A stretch of 64,000 nt of DNA, from NCBI GenBank assembly GCA_030525745.1, contig JAUNED010000005.1, positions 35,826 to 99,825 of the forward strand, given 5' to 3'. The translations under genes were made by a program, and so were the position numbers. This stretch comes from Lonepinella koalarum (lineage in GTDB: Bacteria > Pseudomonadota > Gammaproteobacteria > Enterobacterales > Pasteurellaceae). The notes under the pieces were generated by a model, which saw only the letters and a program-made list of their open reading frames with translations, did not search any database and was not told the DNA's origin. Positions 9,900 to 20,650 of this stretch are shown here, piece after piece. Numbering within the stretch: the stretch's first letter is position 1; every line of letters begins with the position of its first letter.

Positions 9900-9949
9900 G
9901 CAGAACAATTTTTAAACTTAAATCGTTAATTACATAAATCGGAGTAAAA

Positions 9950-11389
9950 ATGTCCAGAAGACTCAGAAGAACAAAAATCGTTTGTACAATGGGGCCATCT
10001 ACAGATAAGGCCAATAATTTAGAAAAAATTATTGCTGCCGGTGCAAATGTTGTCCGTATGAACTTCTCTCACGGCACACCTGAAGATCATATCGGTCGTG
10101 CACAACGTGTGCGTGAAATTGCACACAAATTGGGTAAACATGTAGCTATTTTAGGCGATTTACAAGGCCCTAAAATTCGTGTTTCTACGTTTAAAGAAGG
10201 GAAAATTTTCTTAAATATCGGTGATAAATTTATCTTAGATGCCGAATTACCAAAAGGTGAAGGTACGCAAGAAGCCGTTGGTTTAGACTATAAAACATTA
10301 CCACAAGATGTTGTTCCGGGTGATATTTTGTTATTAGATGATGGTCGAGTTCAACTGAAAGTATTAGCAACAGAAGGAGCTAAAGTTTATACCGAAGTGA
10401 CCGTTGGTGGCCCATTATCTAACAATAAAGGAATTAATAAGCTCGGTGGTGGTTTATCTGCTGATGCATTAACCGAAAAAGATAAAGCAGACATCATTAC
10501 CGCTGCACGTATCGGTGTAGATTATTTAGCGGTTTCCTTCCCTCGTTCCAGTGCAGACTTGAACTATGCACGTCGTTTAGCACAAGAAGCCGGTTTAAAT
10601 GCAAAAATCGTTGCCAAAGTTGAACGTGCTGAGACAGTAGCAACCGATGAAGCAATGGATGATATTATTTTAGCCTCAGATGTCATTATGGTGGCTCGTG
10701 GCGACTTAGGTGTTGAAATCGGTGATCCTGAATTAGTTGCTGTACAAAAAAAATTAATTCGCCGTTCCCGTCAATTAAAACGTGTGGTTATTACTGCAAC
10801 CCAAATGATGGAATCCATGATCAGCAACCCTATGCCAACCCGTGCTGAAGTAATGGACGTGGCGAATGCTGTTTTAGACGGCACTGACGCAGTTATGCTT
10901 TCAGCCGAAACTGCTGCAGGCCAATATCCTGCGGAGACTGTTGCCTCAATGGCTAAAGTCTGCTTAGGTGCTGAAAAAATGCCTATCGTCAATGTGTCTT
11001 TAGATAGTATGAGTGATCAATTTGATACTGTTGAAGAATCTGTTGCATTCTCTGCAATGTATGCTGCTAACCATATGAAAGGTGTTGCTGCAATTATTGC
11101 AATGACAGGTACTGGCCGCACAGCACAACTGATGTCTCGTGTAAGCTCAGGTTTACCAATTTTTGCACTGTCTAAAAATGAAAATACTTTAAATCTATGT
11201 GCATTATATCGCGGTGTTACACCAATTTACTGTGAAAACCAAGCACGTACAGCAGAAGCTGCCGCTGAAGCCGTTCAATTATTAAAAGATAAAGGCTTCT
11301 TATTATCTGGTGATTTAGTGTTATTAACACAAGGAGATGCTTTAGGTAACGGTGGTACTAATACTTGCCGTACTTTACGAGTAGAATAA
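9950..11389 (+). CDS. pykA: Pyruvate kinase II
   Basis: A 479-residue pyruvate kinase, converting phosphoenolpyruvate and ADP to pyruvate and ATP at the end of glycolysis. The start ([19 protein letters not shown]) and the motifs [27 protein letters not shown] and [11 protein letters not shown] follow the PykA type of E. coli, nearly to the residue in length. All catalytic regions are present. It is a single-gene unit with a promoter region upstream and a strong terminator downstream. Confidence 0.96.
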   Translation: MSRRLRRTKIVCTMGPSTDKANNLEKIIAAGANVVRMNFSHGTPEDHIGRAQRVREIAHKLGKHVAILGDLQGPKIRVSTFKEGKIFLNIGDKFILDAELPKGEGTQEAVGLDYKTLPQDVVPGDILLLDDGRVQLKVLATEGAKVYTEVTVGGPLSNNKGINKLGGGLSADALTEKDKADIITAARIGVDYLAVSFPRSSADLNYARRLAQEAGLNAKIVAKVERAETVATDEAMDDIILASDVIMVARGDLGVEIGDPELVAVQKKLIRRSRQLKRVVITATQMMESMISNPMPTRAEVMDVANAVLDGTDAVMLSAETAAGQYPAETVASMAKVCLGAEKMPIVNVSLDSMSDQFDTVEESVAFSAMYAANHMKGVAAIIAMTGTGRTAQLMSRVSSGLPIFALSKNENTLNLCALYRGVTPIYCENQARTAEAAAEAVQLLKDKGFLLSGDLVLLTQGDALGNGGTNTCRTLRVE

Positions 11390-11406
11390 TCTATTCTAAA
11401 TCTATT

Positions 11407-11440
11407 AAACACGGTGGTTTTGCCACCGTGTTTATTTTAT
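11407..11440 (+). terminator. Rho-independent terminator of pykA
   Basis: AAACACGGTGG and CCACCGTGTTT form an 11-base stem with a five-base loop, followed by ATTTTAT. Confidence 0.88.
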
Positions 11441-11453
11441 CAGGGATAAAAAG

Positions 11454-11484
11454 TTGAAATCATTGATCCCATTTATGCTATAAT
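11454..11484 (+). promoter_or_regulatory. sspA promoter
   Basis: TATAAT at 11479-11484 is preceded by TGC, giving an extended -10. TTGAAA at 11454-11459 is 19 bases upstream, a slightly long spacing. The start codon follows 44 bases later. Confidence 0.5.
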
Positions 11485-11527
11485 CAAACCACTATTTATT
11501 TTTTATTTCTCAATACTGGAGGACGCA

Positions 11528-12163
11528 ATGACTGCTGCCAATAAACGTTCAATAATGACTCTTTTCTCTGAAAAATCCAATATTTACTGCCACCAAGTGC
11601 GCATTGTATTAGCAGAAAAAGGCGTTGCTTATGAAACTGAAGCAGTCAATCCACAAGCTATTCCAGAAGAGTTAATGGAGCTAAATCCTTACGGTACAAT
11701 TCCGACCTTAGTTGATCGTGATCTTGTTTTATTTAATTCCCGTATAATTATGGAATACCTCGATGAGCGTTTTCCACACCCACCATTAATGCCGGTTTAC
11801 CCTGTCAATAGAGGGAAAAGCCGTCTATTAATGATGCGAATTGAACAAGATTGGTACCCAACTTTAGCAAAAGCTGAACAAGGCACTGATAGTGAAAGAG
11901 CTGAAGCGCTTGCGCAATTAAAGGAAGAAATTCTTTCTGTTGCGCCTATTTTTGCTCAAACACCTTTCTTCATGAGCGAAGAATTTAGTTTAGTTGATTG
12001 CTACATTGCACCACTACTTTGGCGTATGCAACAATTGGGAGTTAAATTTACCGGTGCCGGCAGTAAAGCAATTAATGCCTATATGAGCAAAATTTTCGAA
12101 CGAGATTCTTTCCTACAATCGATTGGTAGTATTTTGCCAAAGAATTTAATGGATGATAAATAA
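11528..12163 (+). CDS. sspA: Stringent starvation protein A
   Basis: A 211-residue protein of glutathione-S-transferase fold that binds RNA polymerase and alters transcription in starvation and acid stress. The N-terminal thioredoxin-like part (MTLFSEKSNIYCHQVRIVL) and the PYGTIPTLVDRDLVLF stretch are typical. SspA has no catalytic glutathione residue. It overlaps the sspB start by one base, the conserved two-gene order. A GGAGG ribosome-binding site lies before the start. Confidence 0.93.
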   Translation: MTAANKRSIMTLFSEKSNIYCHQVRIVLAEKGVAYETEAVNPQAIPEELMELNPYGTIPTLVDRDLVLFNSRIIMEYLDERFPHPPLMPVYPVNRGKSRLLMMRIEQDWYPTLAKAEQGTDSERAEALAQLKEEILSVAPIFAQTPFFMSEEFSLVDCYIAPLLWRMQQLGVKFTGAGSKAINAYMSKIFERDSFLQSIGSILPKNLMDDK

Positions 12164-12624
12164 TGACAATGGAATATAAAAGTACACCTAAACGTCCATA
12201 TTTACTGAGAGCTTATTACGATTGGCTTTTGGATAACGATTTAACACCTTACTTAGTGGTGGATGCGCTTTATCAAGGTGTTGAAGTACCCATTGAATAT
12301 GTAAAAGACGGGCAAATTGTACTTAATTTATCCCCTAATGCTGTCGGCAATTTACATTTAGGTAATGATAACATCAATTTCAGTGCCAGATTTCAAGGTG
12401 TTGCACGCCATATTGTTGTGCCACTTGGTGCAGCCTTGGCTATTTATGCCAGAGAAAATGGTGACGGTGTTATGTTTGAACCGGAATCCATTTATGATGA
12501 ATGGAACATCAATAATACTATTGAACAACCAAAACTCACTGAAAAAAACACAGAGGAAAAAGCGGAGAAAACGCCAAAAAGCGATATAAAAAAATCAACT
12601 TCCCATTTACGCATTATAAAATAA
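12163..12624 (+). CDS. sspB: ClpXP adaptor SspB
   Basis: A 153-residue adaptor that binds ssrA-tagged peptides and delivers them to ClpXP. The folded domain (KRPYLLRAYYDWLLDNDLTP ... AIYARENGDG) is followed by a lysine- and glutamate-rich linker and a C-terminal SHLRIIK, the short ClpX-docking tail. Its start overlaps the sspA stop by one base; a second in-frame ATG at 12169 is also possible. The pair sspA-sspB is a standard operon. Confidence 0.93.
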   Translation: MTMEYKSTPKRPYLLRAYYDWLLDNDLTPYLVVDALYQGVEVPIEYVKDGQIVLNLSPNAVGNLHLGNDNINFSARFQGVARHIVVPLGAALAIYARENGDGVMFEPESIYDEWNINNTIEQPKLTEKNTEEKAEKTPKSDIKKSTSHLRIIK

Positions 12625-12668
12625 TCATACTTGTGAAAATTGACCATTTATCTAAAATCCAATTCCCC

Positions 12669-12707
12669 AAAAATGACCTATATAAAAAATTTTTATAGGT
12701 CATTTTT
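12669..12707. terminator. Bidirectional terminator between sspB and cysB
   Basis: AAAAATGACCTA pairs with TAGGTCATTTTT across an A/T-rich loop, with T runs on both strands, between convergent genes. Confidence 0.85.
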
Positions 12708-12714
12708 AAGCAAT

Positions 12715-13698
12715 TTACTTTAATTCCAATTCTATTTTATCAAACAACGCCCTAACTGCATTGGGTTCTTTTTCCGATTCGGCTTTTTCTACTAGTGAAC
12801 GAGTTAAATGAGGAGAGAACAATGCAATAAAATCATACATATAATTACGTAAAAATGTACTATGCTTGAAGGCAATTTGTGTCATACTTTCTCTGAATAA
12901 ATGCCCTGCCTCTAATGCCACTAAATCTTCATCTCGTTCAGTATAAGCCATTGAAGCAATAATCCCTGCACCTAATCCTAAACGCACATAGGTTTTAAGC
13001 ACATCTGCATCTGTAGCAGTAAACACAATATTCGGTAAAATACCTGCACTATTAAAAGCATAATCTAAATCTGATACACCGGTGAAACCAAAAGTGTAAG
13101 TAATTAGGGGATATTTACCAAGTTCTTCAATAGTCAATTGATTGTTTTTATTTACAAATTCGATCAACGGGTGATCTTTTTTCACTACGACAGAACGATT
13201 CCAACGATAGCAAGGTAATAAAATAACATCATCGAATAAATATTGGGCTTCTGTGGTAATAGCTAAATCAATTTCGCCTGATAACAATGCATCATAAAGT
13301 TGGTTTGGCGAACCTTGATGAATATGTACACTGACATCAGGATATTTTTTCTTAAAACGCTCAATAACTGCAGGTAACACATAACGAGCCTGAGTATGAG
13401 TCGTACCGATACGCAACACGCCATGATCAGGCTGAGTATATTCATTCGCAACAGATCGAATAGCCTGCGTTTTAACCAACAGTTCTCGTGCGATGGCGAC
13501 AATTTTTTTTCCTGCCGGTGTAATAGCTTTAATGTGTTTGCCACTGCGTTCAAAAATTTCCAACCCAAGTTCTTCTTCCAGTAAACGCAATTGTTTGCTC
13601 ACACCGGGCTGAGAAGTGTAAAGTGCATTTGCTGCTTCGGTAATATTTAAATTTTGATTAACAATTTCAACGACATAGCGTAATTGCTGGATTTTCAT
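12715..13698 (-). CDS. cysB: LysR-type regulator CysB
   Basis: A 327-residue LysR-family regulator. It starts MKIQQLRYVVEIVNQNLNIT with a winged helix-turn-helix near residues 18-37 (TEAANALYTSQPGVSKQLRL) and continues with the CysB-specific ATTHTQARY-like stretch (GTTHTQARYVLP), the CYRWNRSVVV and ITYTFGFTGVSDLD motifs and a TFLRNYMYDFI block. These match CysB, the activator of sulfate assimilation and cysteine synthesis that responds to N-acetylserine. The next gene upstream on the same strand is rluB, with an uptake sequence in the gap. Confidence 0.9.
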   Translation of the reverse strand: MKIQQLRYVVEIVNQNLNITEAANALYTSQPGVSKQLRLLEEELGLEIFERSGKHIKAITPAGKKIVAIARELLVKTQAIRSVANEYTQPDHGVLRIGTTHTQARYVLPAVIERFKKKYPDVSVHIHQGSPNQLYDALLSGEIDLAITTEAQYLFDDVILLPCYRWNRSVVVKKDHPLIEFVNKNNQLTIEELGKYPLITYTFGFTGVSDLDYAFNSAGILPNIVFTATDADVLKTYVRLGLGAGIIASMAYTERDEDLVALEAGHLFRESMTQIAFKHSTFLRNYMYDFIALFSPHLTRSLVEKAESEKEPNAVRALFDKIELELK

Positions 13699-13729
13699 AA
13701 AAACACCCCAAAATTTAACCGCACTTTAA

Positions 13730-14812
13730 TTATTTATAACGCTTATTTAAATCTGAATAGCGTTTTACAGCCTTACGAATTTGTCCGGTTTTCGGACGAC
13801 GTTTTACTTGATCTAGATCTAACTTCGTTTCGGTTTCAGCTGGCAACCCTACCAATTCACGCAGATAATTCACATTTTGTAAATCCATTTCCTGCCAGCC
13901 ACCTCGAGGTAAAGATTTCATCAATTTAATGTTTCCATAACGAATACGGATCAAACGGCTCACCTGAATCCCCTGACTCTCCCATAAGCGGCGTACTTCT
14001 CGATTGCGTCCTTCCATTAAGGTAACATAAAACCATTGATTTAATCCTGCTCCACCAACGCTTTTAATTTGAGTAAAGTTTGCCGGGCCATCTTCCAATT
14101 GAACACCTTTTTTCAATCGGTTAATCATAGCATCGTCCACTTCACCAAATACACGCACAGAATATTCTCGCTCCACCTCGTGACTTGGGTGCATTAAGCG
14201 GTTCGCCAACTCGCCGTCTGTTGTAAACAACAATAAACCGGAAGTATTAATGTCCAAACGCCCTACAGCAATCCAACGAGCGCCGTTTAAACGAGGCAAG
14301 CGATCAAATACCGTTGCCCGCCCTTCCGGATCATGACGAGTACAAAGTTCACCTTCCGGCTTATAATACATCAACACACGACAAACTTCTTTTTGCACCG
14401 CATTCAAATTAACAAGATGACCGTCAATACGAATTTTTAATCCGGAATGCATAACAACACGATCGCCTAAAGTGGCAATTTTGCCATCAACACTGACCCG
14501 CCCTTCTGCAATAATCGCTTCAATTTCACGGCGAGATCCCTGACCGGCATTGGCTAAAATTTTCTGCAATTTCTCGCCTGCCACTTTCGGTTTTTGCTCA
14601 TTAACTTTTTCCTGTTGCACCGGTTTAGGCTTTCTCATCGGCAAAGGCTTACGCTCAAAATTGGCTTTTTCGGCATTTTGAGTTTTGGCTGAACGGGTGG
14701 ATTGAGGGGATTTTGACTGTTCCTCCCGCTTAAAGTGCGGTCGGTTTTCGTGACGTTTTTTATCATTCGACTTTTTGTCGTCAAATTTTGAACGGGCTGT
14801 TTGAAATTTCAT
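13730..14812 (-). CDS. rluB: 23S rRNA pseudouridine(2605) synthase RluB
   Basis: A 360-residue RsuA-family pseudouridine synthase. An N-terminal extension of about 85 residues is rich in Lys, Arg, Gln and Pro. Then come an S4 RNA-binding domain ([20 protein letters not shown]) and the catalytic domain with [20 protein letters not shown], where the aspartate of GRLD is the nucleophile. I chose 14812 because AGGAAA lies seven bases upstream; an ATG at 14845 lacks one. The neighbours yciO and rnm follow the conserved order of enteric bacteria. Confidence 0.92.
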   Translation of the reverse strand: MKFQTARSKFDDKKSNDKKRHENRPHFKREEQSKSPQSTRSAKTQNAEKANFERKPLPMRKPKPVQQEKVNEQKPKVAGEKLQKILANAGQGSRREIEAIIAEGRVSVDGKIATLGDRVVMHSGLKIRIDGHLVNLNAVQKEVCRVLMYYKPEGELCTRHDPEGRATVFDRLPRLNGARWIAVGRLDINTSGLLLFTTDGELANRLMHPSHEVEREYSVRVFGEVDDAMINRLKKGVQLEDGPANFTQIKSVGGAGLNQWFYVTLMEGRNREVRRLWESQGIQVSRLIRIRYGNIKLMKSLPRGGWQEMDLQNVNYLRELVGLPAETETKLDLDQVKRRPKTGQIRKAVKRYSDLNKRYK

Positions 14813-14857
14813 AGGGTTTCCTCTTGTCGCTTTCCCAAGCGTCATTGTTGTTAAATG

Positions 14858-15475
14858 TTAAATAAAAGGTGTTATAGAACCACTGCCTTGGCGTATCATA
14901 ACCGGTGTATCCTCAGTTAAGTCAACCACCGTCGTAGGTTGTTGTCCCAGATAACCACCGTGAATAATCAAATCCACTTGATGCTCCAAATGTTCTCGGA
15001 TTTCTTCTGGATCCGATTGAGTCATTTCTTCGTTCGGCAACATTAAAGAACAAGATAAAATAGGCTCACCCAAAACCTTTAATAAATCTAAAGCAATTTG
15101 ATTATCCGGCACTCTCAAACCAATGGTTTTACGTTTTGTCATTAAACGACGAGGCACTTCTTTGGTCGCCGTCAAAATAAAGGTATAACGCCCCGGTGTA
15201 TTATTTTTAATCAAGCGATAAGCAATATTACTCACTGTAGCATAATGAGATAATTCCGATAAATCACTACATACCAATGTAAAATTATGGTTTTCCGGTA
15301 ATCGGCGAATCTGCACAATGCGATCCATTGCGTGCTTTTCCCCCAACATACAACCCAAGGCATAACCTGAATCTGTGGGATACACAATTACGCCACCTTG
15401 ACGCAAAATATCCACCGCTTGATGAATCAAACGTTGCTGTGGATTTTCAGGGTGAATATAAAAAAACTGGCTCAT
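14858..15475 (-). CDS. yciO: YrdC/Sua5-family protein YciO
   Basis: A 205-residue protein close to E. coli YciO along its whole length, from MSQFFYIHPENPQQRLIHQA to DDTPV-like and QGSGSITPFI at the end. The YrdC fold binds nucleotide and threonylcarbamoyl-adenylate; the precise role of YciO is less settled than that of TsaC. The reading frame opens four codons earlier with a GTG, but that GTG is inside an uptake sequence, so 15475 is used. There is no clear ribosome-binding site: the uptake core sits where it should be. Confidence 0.9.
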   Translation of the reverse strand: MSQFFYIHPENPQQRLIHQAVDILRQGGVIVYPTDSGYALGCMLGEKHAMDRIVQIRRLPENHNFTLVCSDLSELSHYATVSNIAYRLIKNNTPGRYTFILTATKEVPRRLMTKRKTIGLRVPDNQIALDLLKVLGEPILSCSLMLPNEEMTQSDPEEIREHLEHQVDLIIHGGYLGQQPTTVVDLTEDTPVMIRQGSGSITPFI

Positions 15476-15570
15476 TTTTGACCGCACTTTTGTAGAAAAT
15501 TAGGCGTAAGTATAGCGGATTTTTACATAATCTTATAACATTTTCTAAAGAAGATAGAAATTGGGGAATA

Positions 15571-16020
15571 TCATCGTTCCCTCAAAAAAACAGGTTCTCT
15601 TACCCTCGCATCTGAAATTAACTTACCCGATTCTAAATCAACTATTATATATCGCCCAAACTTCAACAAGTTTTTCTCTATACCATCATTTAAAATACCT
15701 TCTTCATCGTAATAAATCGTTAAATATCCATTATCATCTAAATCATCATTGGTACTTTGAACTACTGTTAATAATTGATTTCAGCTACCTCGATCCACAC
15801 AAACGGGCTTGGAGAAATCATAAACCACTTTGATTTTATCTATTATTTTTCTCTTTATTCTTTTATCAGTTCTCTTATCCCAAATAAAAATTTGACTACA
15901 TCTTTCATCTACTGTTACTACCCGGTAAAGGGAATTTTCAAAAATCACCTCTTCTACAACGGCATATAATGAGGTTGGAAAAATAAAGAAACATAATAAA
16001 ATCAAATACTTTCTAAACAT
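15571..16020 (-). pseudogene. Secreted-protein gene interrupted by an in-frame TGA
   Basis: Starting at ATG 16020, 79 residues can be read, beginning with a signal peptide (MFRKYLILLCFFIFPTSLYA). A TGA at 15781-15783 then stops the frame. The same frame stays open for 69 more codons to a TGA at 15571, coding an ordinary-looking acidic sequence (NQLLTVVQSTNDDLDDNGY and onward). The intact gene would be about 149 residues. A single base change (TGG or CGA to TGA) would explain this. The start overlaps the rnm stop by eight bases. I do not recognise the family. Confidence 0.7.
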
Positions 16021-16846
16021 TTAATTCATTCCAAACCGGTCTAACATTACTCGGTAAATGTAAGGATTTACCTAATTCAATCCAAGCACAGGGAAAATGA
16101 AAATCCGATCCGACTGATGCCAACAATGAAAATTCATTTGCCCAACGAGCCAATAATTGACGCTGATCCGGTGTTTGCCCACAACCTGCCACTTCAATCG
16201 CCTTACCACCCCATTGAGTAAAATCGGCAATCAGCTGATGAATTTTGCGATTTGTCATCGTATAACGTAAGGGGTGAGCCAATACTGAAATACCACCTGA
16301 TTGATGAATTGTCTCAATTGCCGAGGAAATATCGATCCATTGTGCTTTTACATAAGCAGGTTTCCCTTGAGAAAGGTATTTTTTAAAGGCTTGACCTTCG
16401 TTCGATACTTTACCGATTTGCACCAAATAACGGGCATAATGGGCTCTTGTCACTTCTCCATTAGCTAATTTTTTTGCTCCTTCAAAAGCCTTTTCAATGC
16501 CAATTTTTTCCAATTTTTCGCCAATTTCCACCGCTCTTTGTTGACGCAAATCTGCTTGTCGATTCAAAAGTGCGGTCATTTTCGGGTGAGTTTCATCAAA
16601 ACCCAAACCAACTATATGAATTCCACGATTGTCCCATAAAGTAGAAATCTCTACGCCTGAAACCAGTTCAATTCCATTTTCTTTAGCCGCAATTTTCGCT
16701 TCTGTAATCCCATTTACCGTATCGTGATCGCATAATGCCAGCACATTCACACCTTGCTCAGCCGCACGCAGTACCACTTCTCTAGGAGAAAAAATACCGT
16801 CTGAAGCGGTACTATGGCAATGTAAATCGTAAATTTTATCCCGCAT
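16013..16846 (-). CDS. rnm: 5'-3' exoribonuclease Rnm (RNase AM, PHP domain)
   Basis: A 277-residue PHP-domain phosphoesterase. Metal ligands are visible in YDLHCHSTASDG at the N-terminus, ALCDHDTVNG, a GVEIS motif, VLAHPLRY and the late VGSDFH. The family member in E. coli (YciV/TrpH) trims 5' ends of ribosomal RNAs and degrades short RNAs. I chose 16846 because AGGGAAG lies seven bases upstream; an in-frame ATG at 16882 has none. It lies upstream of yciO and rluB on the same strand, as in enteric bacteria, but the broken secreted-protein gene has come between. Confidence 0.88.
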   Translation of the reverse strand: MRDKIYDLHCHSTASDGIFSPREVVLRAAEQGVNVLALCDHDTVNGITEAKIAAKENGIELVSGVEISTLWDNRGIHIVGLGFDETHPKMTALLNRQADLRQQRAVEIGEKLEKIGIEKAFEGAKKLANGEVTRAHYARYLVQIGKVSNEGQAFKKYLSQGKPAYVKAQWIDISSAIETIHQSGGISVLAHPLRYTMTNRKIHQLIADFTQWGGKAIEVAGCGQTPDQRQLLARWANEFSLLASVGSDFHFPCAWIELGKSLHLPSNVRPVWNELNV

Positions 16847-16882
16847 AAATGCTTCCCTATTCTTTTCCAAACTGTATTCCAT

Positions 16883-16916
16883 ACAAAAGTGCGGTAAAAT
16901 TTACCGCACTTTTTGT
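16883..16916 (-). terminator. Inverted uptake-sequence terminator of pyrD
   Basis: AAAAGTGCGGTAAA and its reverse complement meet around a single central base, followed on the minus strand by a T run. It separates pyrD from rnm. Confidence 0.72.
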
Positions 16917-16938
16917 TTATTATCTCTGTTCCGGCTAT

Positions 16939-17961
16939 TTATTTTATCGTAGCCACCAATTGTTTTACCAACTGAGGGCCGTGATAAATTAATCCCGAAT
17001 AAATCTGCAATAATTCTGCACCGGCTCCCATTTTTTCACGAGCATTTTCCACACCATCGATACCACCGCTGCCAATAATCGGGATATTACCTTTCAATTC
17101 TCGGTGCAAACGACGAATAATTTGCGTGCTTTTCTGTTGCAAAGGCTTACCACTTAAACCACCAATTTCATCGGCATATTTCAAACCTTGCACATTTTCT
17201 CTTGAAATGGTGGTATTAGTCGCAATCACGCCGTCCATTTGATGTCGCATAAGCGTATCGGCAATTTGTATGATTTCTGCCTCACTTAAATCCGGTGCAA
17301 TTTTAACGGCAATAGGCACATATTTATTGTATTGATTTGACAAGATTTTTTGACGTTCTTTAATCCCTAGCAATAAGTCGTCTAAGGCTTCGCCATATTG
17401 CAGTTGGCGTAAATCCGGCGTATTGGGTGACGAAATATTAACGGTAATATAGTCCGCATAATTGTAGGCTTTATTCAGACAAAAAATATAATCCTCTTTC
17501 CCTTTCTCGATAGGCGTGATTTTATTTTTACCGATATTAATCCCTAAAACTCCTTCATAACGGGATTTTTTGACATTTTCAATCAAATAATCAATTCCTA
17601 AATTATTGAATCCATTGCGATTAATGATACCTTCAGCTTCTGTTAAACGAAATTGCCGAGGCTTGGCATTCCCCTCCTGTGCAAGTGGTGTCACTGTGCC
17701 GACTTCAATAAATCCAAAACCTAAAGCGCCAAAACCGTCAATGGCTTCCCCATTTTTATCTGCGCCGGCAGCTAAACCGACAGGGTTTTTAAAACGAATC
17801 CCCATCACCGTTTTTTCTTTCCCTTGAGGACAATTTACCGCCAATTTCAGTAATGGGTTTAGAGGTGAATTACCAATATGTTTCAACAAATTGATCGTGA
17901 GATTATGTGCGGTTTCCGCTTCAAGGGAAAATAATCCTTTACGAAGGTATTGGTATAACAT
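16939..17961 (-). CDS. pyrD: Dihydroorotate dehydrogenase (quinone), class 2
   Basis: A 340-residue flavoprotein that oxidises dihydroorotate to orotate in pyrimidine synthesis, passing electrons to the quinone pool. The N-terminal membrane-associating helix ([16 protein letters not shown]) marks class 2. FMN-contacting motifs include [14 protein letters not shown] and the catalytic-serine region [14 protein letters not shown], and IIGSGGIDG near the C-terminus. It starts 8 bases after the pepN stop on the same strand, so the two are likely co-transcribed. Confidence 0.95.
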   Translation of the reverse strand: MLYQYLRKGLFSLEAETAHNLTINLLKHIGNSPLNPLLKLAVNCPQGKEKTVMGIRFKNPVGLAAGADKNGEAIDGFGALGFGFIEVGTVTPLAQEGNAKPRQFRLTEAEGIINRNGFNNLGIDYLIENVKKSRYEGVLGINIGKNKITPIEKGKEDYIFCLNKAYNYADYITVNISSPNTPDLRQLQYGEALDDLLLGIKERQKILSNQYNKYVPIAVKIAPDLSEAEIIQIADTLMRHQMDGVIATNTTISRENVQGLKYADEIGGLSGKPLQQKSTQIIRRLHRELKGNIPIIGSGGIDGVENAREKMGAGAELLQIYSGLIYHGPQLVKQLVATIK

Positions 17962-17969
17962 AGTATTAA

Positions 17970-20579
17970 TTACTGTAGTGCTTTTTCAATTTTCTCAAAT
18001 AAATCTTTAGACAAGTTTTCAACTTCGTTTAATCGTTCCAATGCACGTTTCATCAAAGTTTTACGTTGACTGTCATAGCGTTTAAAACGAATTAAAGGCT
18101 CTATTAACCTTGCCGCTACTTGTGGATTACTCTCATTTAAGCGAATTAATATATCTGTTAAAAAACGGTAGCCTGAACCATCAATAGCATGAAATGCCCG
18201 TAGATTTTGATTAATAAAACTGCCCACTAATGCACGCAATCGGTTCGGATTATTGAAATTAAAACTTGGGTGTAACATTAATTCTTCCACCAAACGCAAT
18301 ATATTTTGATCTGGACGAGTAGCTTGCAGTGAAAACCATTTATCCATGACTAATCCATCATGTTGCCATTTTTGTTCAAAATCCGCTAATAAACTGTCAC
18401 GGCAAGGAAGTTGTGCTTTCGTTGCTGCATTCAAAGCTGCAAGTGTATCTGTCATATTATTCGCATTAGCATAATGCTTATTGACCCAATTATTACCTGC
18501 CGCGGTTAATGCCAAATACTGTAAACAAAGATTTCGTAAACCTCTCAAAGCAATATCTTGCGGTTGAATACGATAATCTTCCAATTGGATTTGCTGATAA
18601 GTTGCCAATAATTGCGTTTGTAATTGTTCAGCAATGGTACGCTGCATAAAATCCCGTACTAAAGCAATCCCTTCAGGTTCAATAACCTTGAACAACTCGG
18701 CAAATTCCGTTTCTTTCGGTAATGTTAATAATAAAGTGGTCAATTCCACATTTTGCTTATAATTTGCCAAGATATGAGAAAGTGCAGTCAAAATTTGTGG
18801 AGAAAATTCAAACTGTAAACCTTGTTGGTACAACGATAAATTGCGTTTTAGTTCACTAGCAAATAACATTTGCATAGCATCCCAACGCACAAATTCATTC
18901 TCAGCAAATTGTAACAATACTAATAATTGCTCTGTAGTGTAATCATATTCTAATTTCACCGGTGCAGAAAAATCACACAACAACGCCGGCACCGGCTGAC
19001 TGGTTAAACCGTCAAATTCAAATACTTGCTCGGCTGCAGTAACATTCAGAATGTCACTCACTACATCACCACGATGCATTAAAGTTTGTGGTAAGCCGTT
19101 TTTATCATAAAGTGCGATTTTTAACGGAATATGCAAATTCACTTTATCCATTTGATCGACAGTCGGTGGTGTGATTTGTGAGACATAAAGCTTATAGCTG
19201 TGTTTATGTGCGTCATAACTGTCTGACACCGTTAATTCCGGGGTTCCCGACTGACTATACCAATGTTTAAACTGTGTTAAATCCACGCCTGAAGCACGTT
19301 CCATTGCAGAAATAAAATCATCGCAAGTAGCCGCTTTTCCGTCATTTTCAGCGATATAAAGCTGCATTCCCGCTTGGAAGGCTTTTTCCCCTAATAGGGT
19401 ATGGATCATTCTGATCACTTCCGCCCCTTTTTCATACACTGTCATAGTGTAGAAATTGTTCATCTCCAACACTTTTTCAGGGCGAATGGGGTGTGACATT
19501 GGGCTTGCGTCTTCGGCAAATTGAGCAGTACGCAAAATTTTTACATTATTAATCCGATTGACTGCTCGGGAACCGAGATCAGAAGAAAATTCCTGATCAC
19601 GGAAAACCGTTAAACCTTCTTTCAAGCTCAATTGGAACCAATCTCGACAAGTCACACGATTTCCTGTCCAGTTATGGAAATACTCATGCCCGATTACCGC
19701 TTCAATAGCTAAATAATCCTCATCTGTTGCAGTTTGCGGATTAGCCAACACAAATTTAGAATTGAATACGTTCAAGCCTTTGTTTTCCATTGCCCCCATA
19801 TTAAAGAAATCCACGGCGACAATCATATAAATGTCTAAATCGTATTCCAAACCGAAACGGTCTTCATCCCATTTCATTGATTTTTTCAGGCTTTCCATTG
19901 CCCAATCCGCACGGTTTAAATTGCCACGATCCACATAAAGTTCTAAGGAGACAGTGCGACCACTTTTGGTCACAAATTGATCTTGTAACAAATCAAAATC
20001 GCCTGCAACCAATGCAAACAAATAGCTTGGTTTCGGGAAAGGATCTTGCCATTCAACCCAATGGCGACCATCGTCCAATTCACCTTGTGCAATACGGTTT
20101 CCATTAGATAATAAATAAGGATATTTGCTTTTATCAGCGGTGATTTTCGTGGTGTAACGTGCCAATACATCAGGACGATCTAACATATAGGTAATTTGAC
20201 GGAATCCCTCGGCTTCACATTGAGTACAAATTCCCTCCCCCGATTGATATAAACCTTGCAAAGAAGTATTTGTCTCAGGAACCAGATAAGTCACAATTTC
20301 TAAGCAAAATTCCACCGCACTTTTTCCGCTTAAATCTAAGGTCAAACCTTCGCTGTCTTGCTTGTAAGCAGTAAAATTTTCGCCGTTAAATTTAATCGAA
20401 GCAAATTGGAAACTATGTCCATCTAAACGAAGTTGGGTTGCTTCAGAATTGAGTTGTTGAAAACGGGTTGTGGCAGTCACAACAGTATGTTGCGGATCTA
20501 ATTGAACATCAAGATAAATATCGGTAACTGTAAAATCAGGTGTTTTATAATCTTTTCTGTATTTTGCTTTCGCCAGCAT
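17970..20579 (-). CDS. pepN: Aminopeptidase N
   Basis: An 869-residue M1-family zinc aminopeptidase that removes N-terminal residues from peptides in the cytosol. The GAMEN exopeptidase motif and the zinc site [11 protein letters not shown] with its second glutamate in [11 protein letters not shown] are intact. The length matches the E. coli enzyme. The start used ([12 protein letters not shown]) is the family start; an ATG four codons upstream (20591) cannot be excluded as neither has a good ribosome-binding site. It is followed closely by pyrD. Confidence 0.95.
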   Translation of the reverse strand: MLAKAKYRKDYKTPDFTVTDIYLDVQLDPQHTVVTATTRFQQLNSEATQLRLDGHSFQFASIKFNGENFTAYKQDSEGLTLDLSGKSAVEFCLEIVTYLVPETNTSLQGLYQSGEGICTQCEAEGFRQITYMLDRPDVLARYTTKITADKSKYPYLLSNGNRIAQGELDDGRHWVEWQDPFPKPSYLFALVAGDFDLLQDQFVTKSGRTVSLELYVDRGNLNRADWAMESLKKSMKWDEDRFGLEYDLDIYMIVAVDFFNMGAMENKGLNVFNSKFVLANPQTATDEDYLAIEAVIGHEYFHNWTGNRVTCRDWFQLSLKEGLTVFRDQEFSSDLGSRAVNRINNVKILRTAQFAEDASPMSHPIRPEKVLEMNNFYTMTVYEKGAEVIRMIHTLLGEKAFQAGMQLYIAENDGKAATCDDFISAMERASGVDLTQFKHWYSQSGTPELTVSDSYDAHKHSYKLYVSQITPPTVDQMDKVNLHIPLKIALYDKNGLPQTLMHRGDVVSDILNVTAAEQVFEFDGLTSQPVPALLCDFSAPVKLEYDYTTEQLLVLLQFAENEFVRWDAMQMLFASELKRNLSLYQQGLQFEFSPQILTALSHILANYKQNVELTTLLLTLPKETEFAELFKVIEPEGIALVRDFMQRTIAEQLQTQLLATYQQIQLEDYRIQPQDIALRGLRNLCLQYLALTAAGNNWVNKHYANANNMTDTLAALNAATKAQLPCRDSLLADFEQKWQHDGLVMDKWFSLQATRPDQNILRLVEELMLHPSFNFNNPNRLRALVGSFINQNLRAFHAIDGSGYRFLTDILIRLNESNPQVAARLIEPLIRFKRYDSQRKTLMKRALERLNEVENLSKDLFEKIEKALQ

Positions 20580-20650
20580 AAAAATATCCATTAAATAGCT
20601 GATAAAATTGGGATTAGAATATGCTTTTTAGTCGTAATTTGCAATTCATT

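Noticed and set aside
15781..15783. TGA as a selenocysteine codon
   Set aside because: No hairpin of the bacterial selenocysteine type was seen behind it and the protein does not look like a redox enzyme.
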